Below are positions 23,456 through 34,525 of a DNA stretch of 64,000 bases, piece by piece; within the stretch, counting starts at the first letter, position 1; each line of letters starts with the position of its first letter. Position numbers and translations under genes: made by a program. Under the pieces are notes generated by a model. That model was not told where the DNA came from, searched no databases, and saw only the letters and a program-made list of their open reading frames with translations. Origin of the DNA: Cynocephalus volans (Eukaryota > Chordata > Mammalia > Dermoptera > Cynocephalidae); contig NC_084462.1 of NCBI RefSeq assembly GCF_027409185.1, positions 84,926,179-84,990,178 on the forward strand. The letters run 5' to 3'.

Positions 23456-24109
23456 CAAATTTTCCAGTAGTATCATTGTCCTGGGAACAATTTTTAACAT
23501 GGATTTCTTCACATGGAGAATCTGGTATTATGTATAATGATACTTTTTAAATCCAAACCCATTTGTGATTCAGGCTTGACACATTTTTCTTGGGATATTT
23601 GGAAATAAGCTTTCTTACCTTCCCGGGGTAGTGGTGGAATTTTTCTGGTTCCCTTTTCATTGAGCAAGATTACCACTGGAGAGCTGTTGTTGTTTTCACT
23701 CAAACTCTTGCTAACAAAAAGCCATATACTGATGTAGCTCCAGTGCTTATTGTACAGGTTTTCAGGTTCCTCTCAGTTTTTACTTGTTGGAATTTTCTAG
23801 ACTCATTTTCAAGCTTGGTCATAAAGCAATAATTTAAAAATATATAAAAGACATTATTTCTCTGTGGTTGAAGCAGAACAGGTCCATGTTCAGTTTACAG
23901 TGTTACTGAAACCATAACTCTCTGGTTAGCTTAGTAATATAATTAATATCAGTGGTCCTGGTATTCAGAATCGCAATGCTCAGAGGATTTCCTATAGAAA
24001 CTGTGGTTTCATGGTGCTTGGGTATAGCAGTAGAATATTACAGGTGTGTTACAGACTGGATGGCCTTGTATACTAGCCTCAGAGAACCATGGGGAACTAG
24101 GCACTGGAT

Positions 24110-24462
24110 TTCAAACAATGGAACTACAAATAAGTGAAATAAGCCAGGCACAGAGGAAAAAATACCACATGTTCTCACTCATAAGTGGAAGCTAAGAGAG
24201 AACGGATAGGTAGAAAGACCACAGTGGTGCTTTGGACTTGTAGAGGGAGAACATACCTACCTAGAGTTGCTGGGGGTGGAGGGGTGGAGGGAAAAGTAGG
24301 TTGAGGAGAGATTGGGAGGGGGACACAAGGAATAATGGCAATTTGTGATAATGGGCACACTGATAGCATTGATCTAATCATCATACCTTGGATGCAGGTA
24401 GTGACGGTCAGCTTTATACCCCATGAATATGTGTAATCAATAAACAAAGTAAAATTTTAAAT
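24110..24462 (+). repeat. L1 3' end (ORF2 tail and 3'UTR), sense
   Basis: Ends of ORF2 ('ataagtgaaataagccaggc', 'ataccacatgttctcactca', 'taagtggaagctaagagaga') are followed by a G-rich 3'UTR tract (24271-24330) and 'taccttggatgcaggtagtg', 'gtgtaatcaataaacaaagt' with an A/T tail. Confidence 0.85.
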
Positions 24463-24924
24463 GCATCCAGTTGGTGGGTTAAACACTGCCCATGTTGAAT
24501 TTGTGTTCATAGTGTCAATGCACACTCATAATTATATATTTGTCTCTGTGTGTGTGAATATATGTAAGGGAACATTATAAATAATACATACTATAGTTTT
24601 TAAAACTTGTGTTGGTATTTACTCTTTTGATGCTTGAGTACCAGAAATCCTACAAGATAGAAAACCTTCATTTTCTTGACTTTCTAAAAGCAAATTGGAA
24701 AGTAAGTTTGGTATCTTCTTTATCTCTTCCATCTTTGACATATTTAATGGGATTAAGCTTGTACTACTAAATTACATCAAAAATCATTTGTATTTCAGAA
24801 AAGAATGCCTGTTTAGGGAGAATATTTAACTCAATGTTTCACAAAACATAAGGCACACACCAGTGGGTGGTATTTTGTGTGGTACACAAGCAAGCACTTT
24901 TTGATCATTCTGTATTCATTTTAT

Positions 24925-25185
24925 TCCTTTCAAGTAATACATGAAGGCAGTGATTTTATCTCAATATACATTGTAGTTGATTTTCGTGTCCCTTTAACCG
25001 TTCCTCTTTCTCTCCTCCTTCCCTCCCCTCCCCTCCCACTACATCGTATCTGTTCATTTGTCTTAACAAGTTCAAGGAATTGTCATGATCGTTGTGTCTC
25101 CCCCCCCTTTGTTTGTTTGTATATTTATTTATTTATTTTTAGCTCCCACAAATAAGTGAGAACGTCATAGTTCTCTTTCTGTGCC
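24925..25185 (-). repeat. L1 3'UTR, antisense, with G-quadruplex-type tract
   Basis: 'tgattttcgtgtccctttaa', a C-rich run ccctcccctcccctccc (25021-25037; four G-runs on the minus strand), 'gtatctgttcatttgtctta' and 'acaagttcaaggaattgtca', then a T-rich stretch. This is the reverse complement of a L1 3'UTR polypurine region and tail, pointing towards the L1 at 24.1-24.5 kb. Confidence 0.75.
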
Positions 25186-25788
25186 TCACTTGTTATTGTT
25201 TAGGAAGATACCAAATACAAAAATGGATCGAATAAAAATTATTATTACAAATAGTATAGGTGAAACATGAATATGGCAGAAATCATGATAGTCATACATG
25301 AATCTTTGAAGACATTGTTTTTATGGAAAAGGTTTCTTTCCTTTTTAATAGCAAAGTTCAGGTATTTGTTACTTAGATAAGGTCACTTTTCTGGGAAAAG
25401 AGAGTCTGCAAAGGTCTTTATATTATTCTATGTAGAAAGCTCTATTCTTCCTGAGAGGCCCAGCTGGGCTTTGGAGCAGGTTGGGATCAAGCCATAGTAA
25501 GAACTGGGTGTGGAGTGAGTAGACTGTCCCTGCTTTTGTGTTCACCAGCATCAATAACCAATAGTTGGAAGAAAAGTCATTTTTCTTTGATGAATTAGCA
25601 GTGAGCATGGTAATTTCCATGCCTGCTGACTACCTTCTTCTCTAATGGCGGGGAAGCACTCATTTCCATAGCCCTGGGAGAGCATGTCATTAAAGTTTGT
25701 CACCCTTAATTTACATTGTAATATGGTCAGTTCTGCCGAATATAGGAAAGATGACCTTGCATACTTCTTCCCTTCTCTGTGTGTCCAG
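25186..25788. other. Sequence immediately upstream of the first coding exon
   Basis: No repeat recognised. It contains the branch-point/polypyrimidine region for exon 2 acceptor (cttcccttctctgtgtgtccag). No CpG island or TATA-type promoter is visible, consistent with the gene's promoter lying further upstream with a non-coding exon 1. Confidence 0.5.
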
Positions 25789-25953
25789 GTTTCACCCATC
25801 ATGAGGACTTCTCTGCAGGCAGTGGCACTCTGGGGAAAGAAGGCCCCTCCCCACAGCATCACTGCCATCATGATCACCGATGACCAGCACATGATCGTGA
25901 CCGGAAGTCAGGAGGGTCAGCTCTGCCTCTGGAACCTCTCCCCTGAACTAAAC
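25789..25953 (+). CDS. WDR72: WDR72 exon 2: start codon and residues 1-51
   Basis: The acceptor is a pyrimidine-rich tract ending in tgtgtccag. Twelve bases of 5'UTR precede the ATG at 25801, which has A at -3. The exon encodes [20 protein letters not shown] and ends NLSPELN at a phase-0 donor (AAC|gttagt). It carries the first WD40 blade, visible as [16 protein letters not shown]. An in-frame open stretch continues upstream to about 25684 but is intronic by the splice signal, and human WDR72 begins at this same MRTSLQ. The 5'UTR piece is too short to hold the whole leader, so at least one non-coding exon should lie upstream. Near-identity with the human N-terminus, recalled from memory, makes the identification secure. 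Confidence 0.95.
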
Positions 25954-27423
25954 GTTAGTGAAAGCTCTTGATATTGAATCAAGCAACATTCACAGTATAA
26001 GCACAGCTTGCTTCTGTGGTAATGGAAGTGGAATGGTGGTGGAAGGTTTGCATGATTGTTAAAAAGATGCTTATTAAAGTAATAAATTGGTTTTACTTCT
26101 GAATTTGGAGAAATTAAAGTATTATATGGATCAAGTTCATATTTGAAAATTATGTTATGAATATTGCTAATCTTAGCTAATACCAACTAAGTGTTATAAT
26201 TCTTTAAGCTATGCTGTGTTTTACTATTTGATACCCTGAATTATATGTTTAAGTAACTGAACTACGGACATGTAAGTATAATTGTAAAAATTATGGCTCA
26301 TCAATGTAAACAAGGCAAACCTCTGAAAACCACCATTACGTAAATGAATAATATCTTAATTATTTGGTTGTTTCTGCTGGTTTGGCCTTCTTGCTATTCT
26401 ATTAGTCTCTGCTTACCTGTGATTTTTGCAGATCACATCAAAATGCTCAAAATCCAATTTACTGTTGTTGTCCTCCTATTTCAGAACCTGACCTCACCTA
26501 GGATTTGGCTCATTGATTAGCAATTAATTGTCCCTTTCCCAAGTTATAAACATTTAACATATTGGAATAGATATTTGCTTAACTTTAGCAGTTTCTAGAA
26601 CCAATTTGAACATTTAAACTAATGATGCAGTTAAAGTATACTGCCCTCATTAAGAAACCTTTTAAAGATCAAAGACGATTTTTAGCCTTTAAAGTTTGTC
26701 ACTTTAAAACCTAAATTAACAATTAATTGTAATTCTATTTTATAGCGTCATTCATTAACACCTCCCATCACTGAACAGTTGTACTGCAGGACTGCTAAGA
26801 ACCGCATAGCAGATCAGCTCAGCTCAATGTTTATGAAAATCTTTGAAAGAAGGAAGGGCTTTTATTACAACAGTTGTGCTGAAAATAACGGCTCTCACAT
26901 TTATTTTCTGTTCTATTTTAAACTCAGACTCCTAAATGGCTTAAAATGTCTTGCTATTCTTTTTAAGGTGAAGAATATTGTTTTCAGCTGGAGTAGTTGT
27001 CTAGTTATATATACATATGTATATATGTTGCAATAAGCTTAAGAAATTAGGAATCCTAGCATCTGTATCTTTATGTATTCAACATTTGTTCAGCATGCAT
27101 TCGTTGCATGCATATTATCTATTAGGCAGTACGCTAGGTTCAAGAGTTCAAACATGAATGGGAAGACCTGGTGCTGGCTGCCCAAGAGGTTGCAGTGTAT
27201 ATACATAATTTGCCATAACTGCATAAGTAAGTGTCCTGGGTTTGTTTTCCCACTTTACACTGTGTTAAGTGATTATATAGTTTTATAATAATAGTATTTA
27301 TATTCTATTATAATATGTAGTTATATACAAGGTACTCTAAGTAGAGAATGGTCTACACTGCATATTCTGTTGGGAAGCTAGGCCATGCTCTCCTTAGAAG
27401 CAAATCTTCTGCTTGGGGTTAGA
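25954..27423. other. WDR72 intron 2, first part
   Basis: AT-rich intronic sequence without a repeat I can name. Confidence 0.5.
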
Positions 27424-27650
27424 ACAGTGATTCTTAGCAGGGGACAATTTCGCCCCCCAAAAGACATTTGTTAATATCATCATACACTTTCGGTTGTCAC
27501 AATTGAAGGAAGGAAGATGTTACTGGCATCTTGTGGGTAGAGGCCAGGAATGCTATAAATATCCTATAGTGCACATGGCACCCCCTACAACAAAGAATTT
27601 CTCTATCTAAAGTGCCAATAGTGCTGATCTTGAGGAATCCAGGGTTAGAG
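27424..27650 (+). mobile_element. MER20-like hAT-Charlie element in WDR72 intron 2
   Basis: 'agtgattcttagcaggggac', 'aatttcgccccccaaaagac', 'ttggttgtcacaatt'-type string, 'tggcatcttgtgggtagagg' and 'cctacaacaaagaatttctc' with 'gccaatagtgctgatcttga' give the full MER20 order. An internal tandem expansion sits near 27480. Confidence 0.8.
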
Positions 27651-28650
27651 ATATGGGGTGGGAATGGGAATCAGATAAGAAGGAGTGGAAGAAAAAAGGT
27701 CATTCTACAAACAGCCTGTACTTGGAGGAAAGCAAGGAGCTCTCTGTTGCAGGAGCTTAGGTGTGAACAAGGATCAGAGAGAGGTGAGGCCTGAGGGGAA
27801 AATGAGGCCTAGGGATGGAGAAGTTTAGATGATAAGTAAAGGAGTTTATATTGAATCCTCTAGGCAAGGAGAGCTATTGAAGAGAGTTAAGTTATGGATG
27901 GGATCAGCTTTGTGTTTTGGAAATTCACTGTGAGGACATTGTGAAAAAGTTAATAACATGAATAAGATATTGATTAGTAGGAATGTGAGATGCTCCATGT
28001 GAGGGTTTTCCTTAACATTTTCTACGGCTAAACTTAGGGCCAGAATGCATGAACAGCTTCTCTTACTTTCTCACAAATCTTGTCCCATATGACACTGATC
28101 AAGTAGCAGGGAAAGCTCCAGACTGCAAAAATCAAGGGCGTTTTTGATTTTTCAGCAGATTCTTTTTTTATCTGTAAGGCAGTCAAGTCAGTGGTCGATC
28201 ATTAATATTTTCATACTTAATAGTATGATTTTATATTTATTTTAAAAATGTAATTCGGGTAGGGGAAGAAAAAGGGAGATCTTGAAGACATGAGAGACTG
28301 TAAGAGAGGATGTAACTGTGGGGGCGAGTTGAAGCCAATGGGCATCTCAGGAGAGGACAGCAGGAAGGGAAGAAGGGAGCTGTAGGGAGGGGGGTGTAAA
28401 GTGAACAGAGAGCCATTTATTTCCTCTTCATACTAATTTGGAAAGCCCTTCCGCCTTCCAAAAGGATTTAGGTAAGAGAATATATCAGGTTCTGTGCTTT
28501 TAAACATTCGCTTGCCACCATGTAAAGTGGGAAAACAAACTCAAGGACACTGATGCTGTCATTAGGCCAATTATACAGATGATTTTTGTTCTCCTTCAGG
28601 TTTCTCTGAGTCTAGTATAGGAGAGAGCCTTGTAAATAGGAAGTTGTAAA
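27651..28650. other. WDR72 intron 2, purine-rich part
   Basis: Purine-rich. 27790-27920 resembles an old L2 fragment ('gagctattgaagagagttaa', 'atgggatcagctttgtgttt'). 28250-28400 is a G/A-rich stretch. Nothing coding. Confidence 0.4.
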
Positions 28651-28654
28651 GCAA

Positions 28655-29160
28655 TGTGATACTTTCTGTCTCTATGAATTTGATTACTCTACATACCTCG
28701 TATAAGTGGAATCATATAGTATTTGTCTTTTTGTGACTGGTTTATTTCACTTAGTATAATGTCTTCAAGGTACATCCATGTTGCAGCATGTGACAGCATT
28801 TCTTTCCTTTTTAAGATAAAGTAATATTCCATTGTATGTGTATACCACATTTTCTCTATCCATTTTTCCATCCGTGCACACTATTTGGCTATTGTGAATG
28901 ATGCTGCTATGGACATTGGTGTACAAATATCTGTCTGCATTTCTGGCTTCAGTTCTTTTGGGTTTATACCCAAAAGTGGAATTACCAGCTCATATGGTAA
29001 TTATACTTTTGAGTTTTGAGGAACCTGCACAGTGGCTGCACCACTTTACAGTCCCACCAGCAGTGCACAAGTTTCCAGTTTTTCCACATCCTCTCCAACA
29101 CTTGTTTGTTTGTTCATTTGTTTTACAGTAGTCATCCTAATGGTGTAAAGTGGTATCTTG
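28655..29160 (-). repeat. L1 fragment, antisense (intron 2)
   Basis: 'cctcgtataagtggaatcat', 'tttcacttagtataatgtct', 'tacatccatgttgcagcatg', 'attccattgtatgtgtatac', 'attgtgaatgatgctgctat' and 'cagtcccaccagcagtgcac' are in the order of an antisense L1 3' part. A 60-codon minus-strand frame (28689-28871) is the decayed L1 ORF2 C-terminal stretch. Confidence 0.9.
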
Positions 29161-29164
29161 TGGT

Positions 29165-31525
29165 TTTGAAGAGAAAGGCTTTCTGAGGGTGATGCTTGAG
29201 CTGAGTTCTAAAGGATGCACAGGAGTTGGAGGTGGGAGGAGATTACAGACAAAGGGAATGACAAGTGTGTGTGGAAGGCACAGACATTTTGCTTTCAGGG
29301 AACTGGTAAAAGTAGTTGAGTAGACTTGGACAAGGATACAAGTGATCCAACATGGAATCTGATGTGCTGAGAGATTTAAATTTTTTTTATATAACTAGCA
29401 AGAGTTAATAGCACATGATAATTAAAAGCAGTGGTGATATTAAGGGCTTTTGGAGATATTTTATGTGAGAAGATGACAATACTATTTGAGTATACTTGTG
29501 TTTTAGAGTGTCACTTCCTAGTAATATGAAGGGTATATTGAAGGAAGGGGTAGATAAGATCAGGGACAGGGACTATGGGTAGGAGGCTTCTACAGTGATT
29601 TAGTCAAGGAAGTTTTTGAGCGGGCCAAATCAGTGGCAGTGGGGATGAAAAGGAGATAAAAAGTGGAAAGATGTTAAGAAGAGAGAATGAACAGAACTGA
29701 GAAAGCGGTTGTATGTGTGTAAAGGAGAGGAAACAGTGAAGCACACCTGCCAGAGTTGGAGTTTGGGAAATGGGTGGGACTGGTGGGATGATGGTATTGC
29801 TTATTTGTATAAGGGATGAAGGGTATTAGAGAATAAAAGTAGGGAGGGAAAGAAGGTGATTTAAGTTCTGGACATCTTAGAGTATCCAAGTGTTCAGAAG
29901 AAGATTGGGTATCTATCTCAGTCTTTCTCTGTCCATGGGTGGTGAGATGGCAGGGTGCAGGGGAGCTAGAAAATAATTATCTCCCTTCCTAGTTTTTTTA
30001 TCACATGCATAGGTTATGCATGCTGCCTCCAAGCTTAGAGTCTGGCTCCCACAGTCCTCTAGTTTTTCCAGAACTTTGTGAGATCTACCAGTAAGGAATT
30101 TCTCTGAGTCCCATGCTAATAACATCCTTACTTGGGTTTTCTGATACTGATTGCTGGTATTTATCATACTTTTAAGCATAGAGAAAGGTGAGGTGGACAT
30201 CTTCACAGATTCTCTTAGTTGCTATGTGCTAGTTTTCCTCCTGTCTAGTACTCAGAAGGATACACAACAAAATGAATAATAGCAATGTGTGTAGAGAAAG
30301 AATGGAGATCTGGGTCAAGTTCTAGCCCTGATATTTACCAACTCTGTGATATTGGTCAAAAGACTTTTATTCTTTGAGCTTCGATTTTCTCACCTGTGAA
30401 AGGGGGATTTGAACACTGTTCATGGTTGCGCCAGTGCTTGGAATATGGTAGATGTTCACAAAGTTGGGTGTTCTTTTTTCCCTTTCCTATTTGTGCTATT
30501 AGAAGAACTGGGGTATGGGTGGGAGGGATAAGTGCTTCATAGAGGTAAAGCCAGTGAATAACAGTAAATGTCTCCTGGATTTCAGCATGACAATGACTTG
30601 GTGTGATTGTAGATTTTTTTTTTTTTTTTTGTTATTCTTCACAGCAGTTCTAGAATATGGTAAAATGAAGAGATTATAGCAAATTATCACAGTTTATTGA
30701 ATACACGTGGAGATTTAGTAGCAGAATAAGGACTTCATATGAAAGGCAATGGTATTCCATTCTGATATTTGGTCCACAGTGGATTTTCTCTGGAGGAGGG
30801 AATGTCCTTGATGTTCCCTGATTCACTGGTTAATTTGGCTTTTAACAGATTGGATAGAAATTAAATTAATAGAGGTATATGTTCTGAGTGTGATAACAGG
30901 GAAAGACAATATGTTGTTTTCTGAGACGGAACATTGTAGACTTTCCAGGAAAAAGAGAGTTAGAATTTGGGTTATAAATGATTCTAATCAACCACAAAGC
31001 CCTCTTTGTATGACTAAAAGTTTAGTTTGACAACAGACCTTTCAAAGAAATATTTCTGTTTATGATAGTAATGATATGAAGGCAGGAAAAAATTATGTTG
31101 TGAAATAATTTATCCTCATTGATATGATTGGGTTATCATCTACATATATGTTTGCATAGTTCCAAAAAAGCCATAATAGATATTAATTCATTTGGAAAAT
31201 AGATTTTTATTACCCACAAAACATTTTATAGTCATTCGTGTTAAATTTTTGGTTCATTATTGACAACTCCTTCTCCATTTGAGGAGATCATACACGTTTT
31301 CTGTTTTGTAGTTTAATTTTCATAATCTTGTTTTACAAAATAATGAGGCATATACTTCTTTCACACATGAGGTAATGGAAGAATTAGCCCTTAGTGTCAT
31401 GGTTTTTCAATTCTCATATAGGAGAAAAACATTGGCATTTTAAATAATCATTTAGTGACAGTTTTGTTTTTAATGTAGAAAAGTTTATTTTACTATTTCT
31501 GGAATAGGGAGCCAAAAGAGGTATT
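29165..31525. other. WDR72 intron 2, mixed old fragments
   Basis: 29165-29330 resembles an antisense L2-type segment. 30295-30470 is a sense MIR ('tggtcaaaagacttttattc', 'cgattttctcacctgtgaaa'). 30612-30630 is a T-run. The remainder is unassigned. Confidence 0.5.
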
Positions 31526-31529
31526 TTTA

Positions 31530-32468
31530 AAAAAAATTTTGATAGACTTCATTTTTTAGAACAGTTCTAGGTTTGCAGCAAAATTGAGTGGAAGGTACAG
31601 AGAGTTCCCATATGCCTCTGTCCCCACACATGCACAGTCTTCCCGTCATCAACATCCCACACTAGAGTGGTACATTTGTTACAGTCAATGAACCTACACA
31701 TCATTATCACCAAAGTTCATAGTTTACATTAGGGTTGGTTCATTCTTGTTGTTGTACATTGTATGGATTTTGAAAAATGTATAATGACATGTATCCACCA
31801 TTACAGTATCACACAGAATAGTTTTACAGCCCTAAAAATTCTCTGTGCTCTGCCTGTTCATCTCCACACACACCCCCACCCTGCCCCCACTGACAACCAC
31901 TGGTGTTCTTATTTTCTCCATAGTTTTGCCTTCTTTAGAATGTCATATAGTTGGAATCATACAGCATGTAGTGTTTTTTCAGATTGACTTGTTCCCCTTA
32001 GTAGTACGTATTTAAGGTTTCTCCATGTCTTCATGGCTTCATAGCTCATTTCTTTGCAGCACTGAGTAATATTTCCTTGTCTAGATGTACCACAATTTAT
32101 TTACCCTTTCACCTACTGAAGAACATCTTTGGTTGCTTCCACATTTTAGCAATTATGAGTAATGCTGCCATAAACACTTGTGTACAGGTTTTTGTGTGGA
32201 CACAACTTTTCAACTCATTTGGGTAAATACCAATGAGCCACAATTCGTGGATTGTATGATAAGAGTATGTGTAGTTTCATAAGAAACTGCTAAACACTCT
32301 TCCAAAGAGGCTATATCATTTTGCATTCCCACCAGCAACAAATGAGAGATTCTGTAGCTCCACATCCTTGCCAGCATTGAGTGTTGTCAATGTTCTGGAT
32401 TTTGGTCATTTTTATATGTGTATAGTGGTATCTCATTGTTGTTTTAATTGCATTTCCCTTACGACATA
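31530..32468 (-). repeat. L1, antisense, left part of an interrupted copy (intron 2)
   Basis: 'ttctaggtttgcagcaaaat', 'acattagggttggttcattc', 'tatccaccattacagtatca', 'cacagaatagttttacagcc', 'gttgcttccacattttagca' and 'tgcattcccaccagcaacaa' follow antisense L1 order. It stops abruptly at 'cgacata', where an LTR begins, and resumes after it. Confidence 0.9.
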
Positions 32469-32850
32469 TGATGTTGCCTTGGGTTGAATGTCCCCCCAAA
32501 ACTTAATCCCCACTGTAACTGTTGAGGGTGGGAAAGCCAACTTTGGTAATTGAAAGCTGGGGCCTTGAAGAGGACATTATAGGACCATGAGATAGTGAAT
32601 GGATTAATAATGGTGGTCAGGGGCATGGTTCTGAGAGCTTTAAAAGAAGAGCACATGAGAGGTTAGTCTGTCTCTGCTCTACCATTTTCTGCCATCTGAG
32701 ACCCTTGAGTCACTGTCACCACCACCAAGACCTTCACCTCTGGACTTTGGACTTCCTAGCCTCTCAAACTGTAAGCAATAAATTTTATTTTCTTTATAAA
32801 GTACCCAGGTCCAGGTATTTTGTTATTAGCAACAGAAACCGACTAATACA
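32469..32850 (+). mobile_element. Solo ERVL-MaLR LTR (MST-like) inserted in L1, sense to WDR72
   Basis: About 380 bp starting in 'tgttgccttgggttgaatgt' and ending 'aaccgactaataca'. Internal MaLR words: 'gctggggccttgaagaggac', 'ggttctgagagctttaaaag', 'tgaccttcacctctggact'-type string, 'ttcctagcctctcaaactgt' and the poly(A) region 'aagcaataaattttattttc' (AATAAA at about 32777). The flanks belong to one continuous L1, showing insertion after the L1. The exact target-site duplication could not be fixed. Confidence 0.8.
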
Positions 32851-33115
32851 AATTTGGATCATCTTTTTATATGCTCATTTGCTGTCGTCTTTGGTGAGGT
32901 GTCTGCTCAGCCATTTTCACTACTTTGTAATCAAGTTTTTCGTTTTATTATTGTTGAGTTTTAAGAGTTCTCTGAATATTTTGGATAATAGTTCTTTATC
33001 AGATATGTGTTTTGCAAATATGTCACGAATGAGTTTCCCAAATTATTTTTGTTGCTTATCTTCTTATTTTCTTGACTTTTTCTTTATTTTTATATAAATA
33101 AGAAATGTGTTTATT
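32851..33115 (-). repeat. L1, antisense, right part of the interrupted copy
   Basis: 'ttggatcatctttttatatg', 'ctttggtgaggtgtctgctc', 'gttgagttttaagagttctc', 'ggataatagttctttatcag' and 'atatgtgttttgcaaatatg' continue the L1 from before the LTR. A 130-codon + strand frame here is an accident of antisense L1. Confidence 0.9.
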
Positions 33116-33219
33116 TTAGAAATATTAGTTATTTTTAAAAGTGAAGGTTGGAGCCTAAAAAGTGCTCCATGATAACTGGTCTGATATTTTATCCATGAAT
33201 AATGGAATTTCAGTTCTTT

Positions 33220-33960
33220 GCTTTTTCAGCTTTGTTGAGGTATAATTGAAAAATAAAAATTATATATGTTTAAGGTGTACAGTGTGATGATTTGATATAC
33301 ATGTACATTATGAAATGATTACCACAATCAACTTAATGAACACATTCATCTCCTCACATAATTACCTTTTCTTTCTGTGATGAGAATCCTTAAGATTTAC
33401 TCTCTTAGAAAATTTCAAATATACAATATAGTATTATTAACTATAGTCACCATGCTGTACCTTAACTTCCCCAAACTAATTCATCTTATAACTCAAAGTT
33501 TGTACTCTTTGACTACCATCTTTTCAATCCTCCCTTACCCCTAACCCCTGGCAACCATAATTCTATTCTCTGCTTCTATGAGTTTGATATTTTTAGATTC
33601 CCCATATAAGTGAGACCATGCAGTGTTTGTCTTTCTGTGTCTAGCTTATTTCACTTAACATAATGTCCTCCAGATTCATCCGTGTTGTTGCAAATGTCAG
33701 AATTTGCTTTTTATGGATGAATAATATTTTGTAGTGTATGTATACATTGCCAGATTTTCTTTATTCATTCGCCCATTGACAAACACTTAGGTTGTTTTAT
33801 GTCTTGGTTATTGTGAATAATGCTGCAATGAACATTGGGGTTTAGATACCTCTTCAAGATACTGATTTCATTTTTTTGGATATATACCCAGAAGTAGTAT
33901 TGCTGGGCCGTATGGTAGTTTTGTTTGTAATTTTTTGAGAAAGCTTCATACTGCTTTCCG
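33220..33960 (-). repeat. Second antisense L1 3' end (intron 2)
   Basis: Begins anew with 'agctttgttgaggtataatt', 'gtttaaggtgtacagtgtga', 'atgattaccacaatcaactt', 'ccccatataagtgagaccat', 'cagtgtttgtctttctgtgt', 'atccgtgttgttgcaaatgt' and 'tattgctgggccgtatggta', i.e. the 3' end of another L1 rather than continuation of the previous copy. Confidence 0.9.
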
Positions 33961-34408
33961 TGATGGCTACCAATTTACATTCCCCAACTAAATAAGGTAT
34001 TATAATGATTACAAAAAGGGCAATACATTCACTTATATTATTTTGTAAACTCATTTTGAATTCTGAAATCTACGCATTAGTATGCTAGTATCATTTGGGG
34101 GACACTTTTTGCATAATAAGCATCAACACTGTCTTATTTGTATTCAAAACCTAGATGTTGTAAAACAGGTCTGGCAGTATCTAGGTTTCATGATGGACAC
34201 CATACCAAAACAAACAAAAAAGTGTGTACAATACAACTCCTTTATCTTTGGATTTTGATATGCCATATATCGGTTTTCCTGAAACTTATGTACAGCAAAA
34301 ACATCATATAACAGGATTTCCTAATCAGAATTGTGAATACTATAGCACAATGTTTTTATTCTGCAAACAGTTCACAGTTGTTTAAAAGCTTACTTTCATC
34401 ATTTTCAG

Positions 34409-34515
34409 ATTTCAGCTAAAGAACTCCTATTTGGTCATTCGGCTTCAGTAACGTGTTTGGCAAGAGCAAGGGACTTCTCTAAACAGCCCTATGTTGTTAG
34501 TGCTGCTGAAAATGG
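34409..34515 (+). CDS. WDR72: WDR72 exon 3: residues 52-87
   Basis: The exon follows acceptor attttcag and encodes [20 protein letters not shown], then [15 protein letters not shown] and the first two bases of a glycine codon. It completes the linker between blades 1 and 2 and starts blade 2 (YVVSAAENG). The donor that keeps the frame is ATGG|gtaggt, joining to the G at the start of exon 4 to give Asn-Gly-Glu-Met. A second donor 4 nt downstream (TAG|gtaaga) fits the U1 consensus better but would add an in-frame TAG. A second AG 7 nt into the exon is another possible acceptor but would break the frame. Confidence 0.93.
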
Positions 34516-34525
34516 GTAGGTAAGA
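34510..34525 (+). promoter_or_regulatory. WDR72: Tandem splice donor of WDR72 exon 3 (GTAGGTAAG)
   Basis: The exon end reads aaatgg|gtag|gtaagatg. The upstream GT (34516) is the one that preserves the WDR72 frame across to exon 4. The GT four bases later (34520) has TAG|GTAAGA, a better U1 match, but would insert TAG in frame right after Gly87. This is the GYNNGY tandem-donor arrangement known from mammalian genes. Confidence 0.7.

Noticed and set aside
25684..25971. 95-codon open frame beginning upstream of exon 2
   Set aside because: It only fuses intron sequence to exon 2; a good acceptor lies at 25788 and the known protein starts at the ATG at 25801.
32705..33097. 130-codon ORF
   Set aside because: Spans the end of a MaLR LTR and antisense L1; no protein homology.
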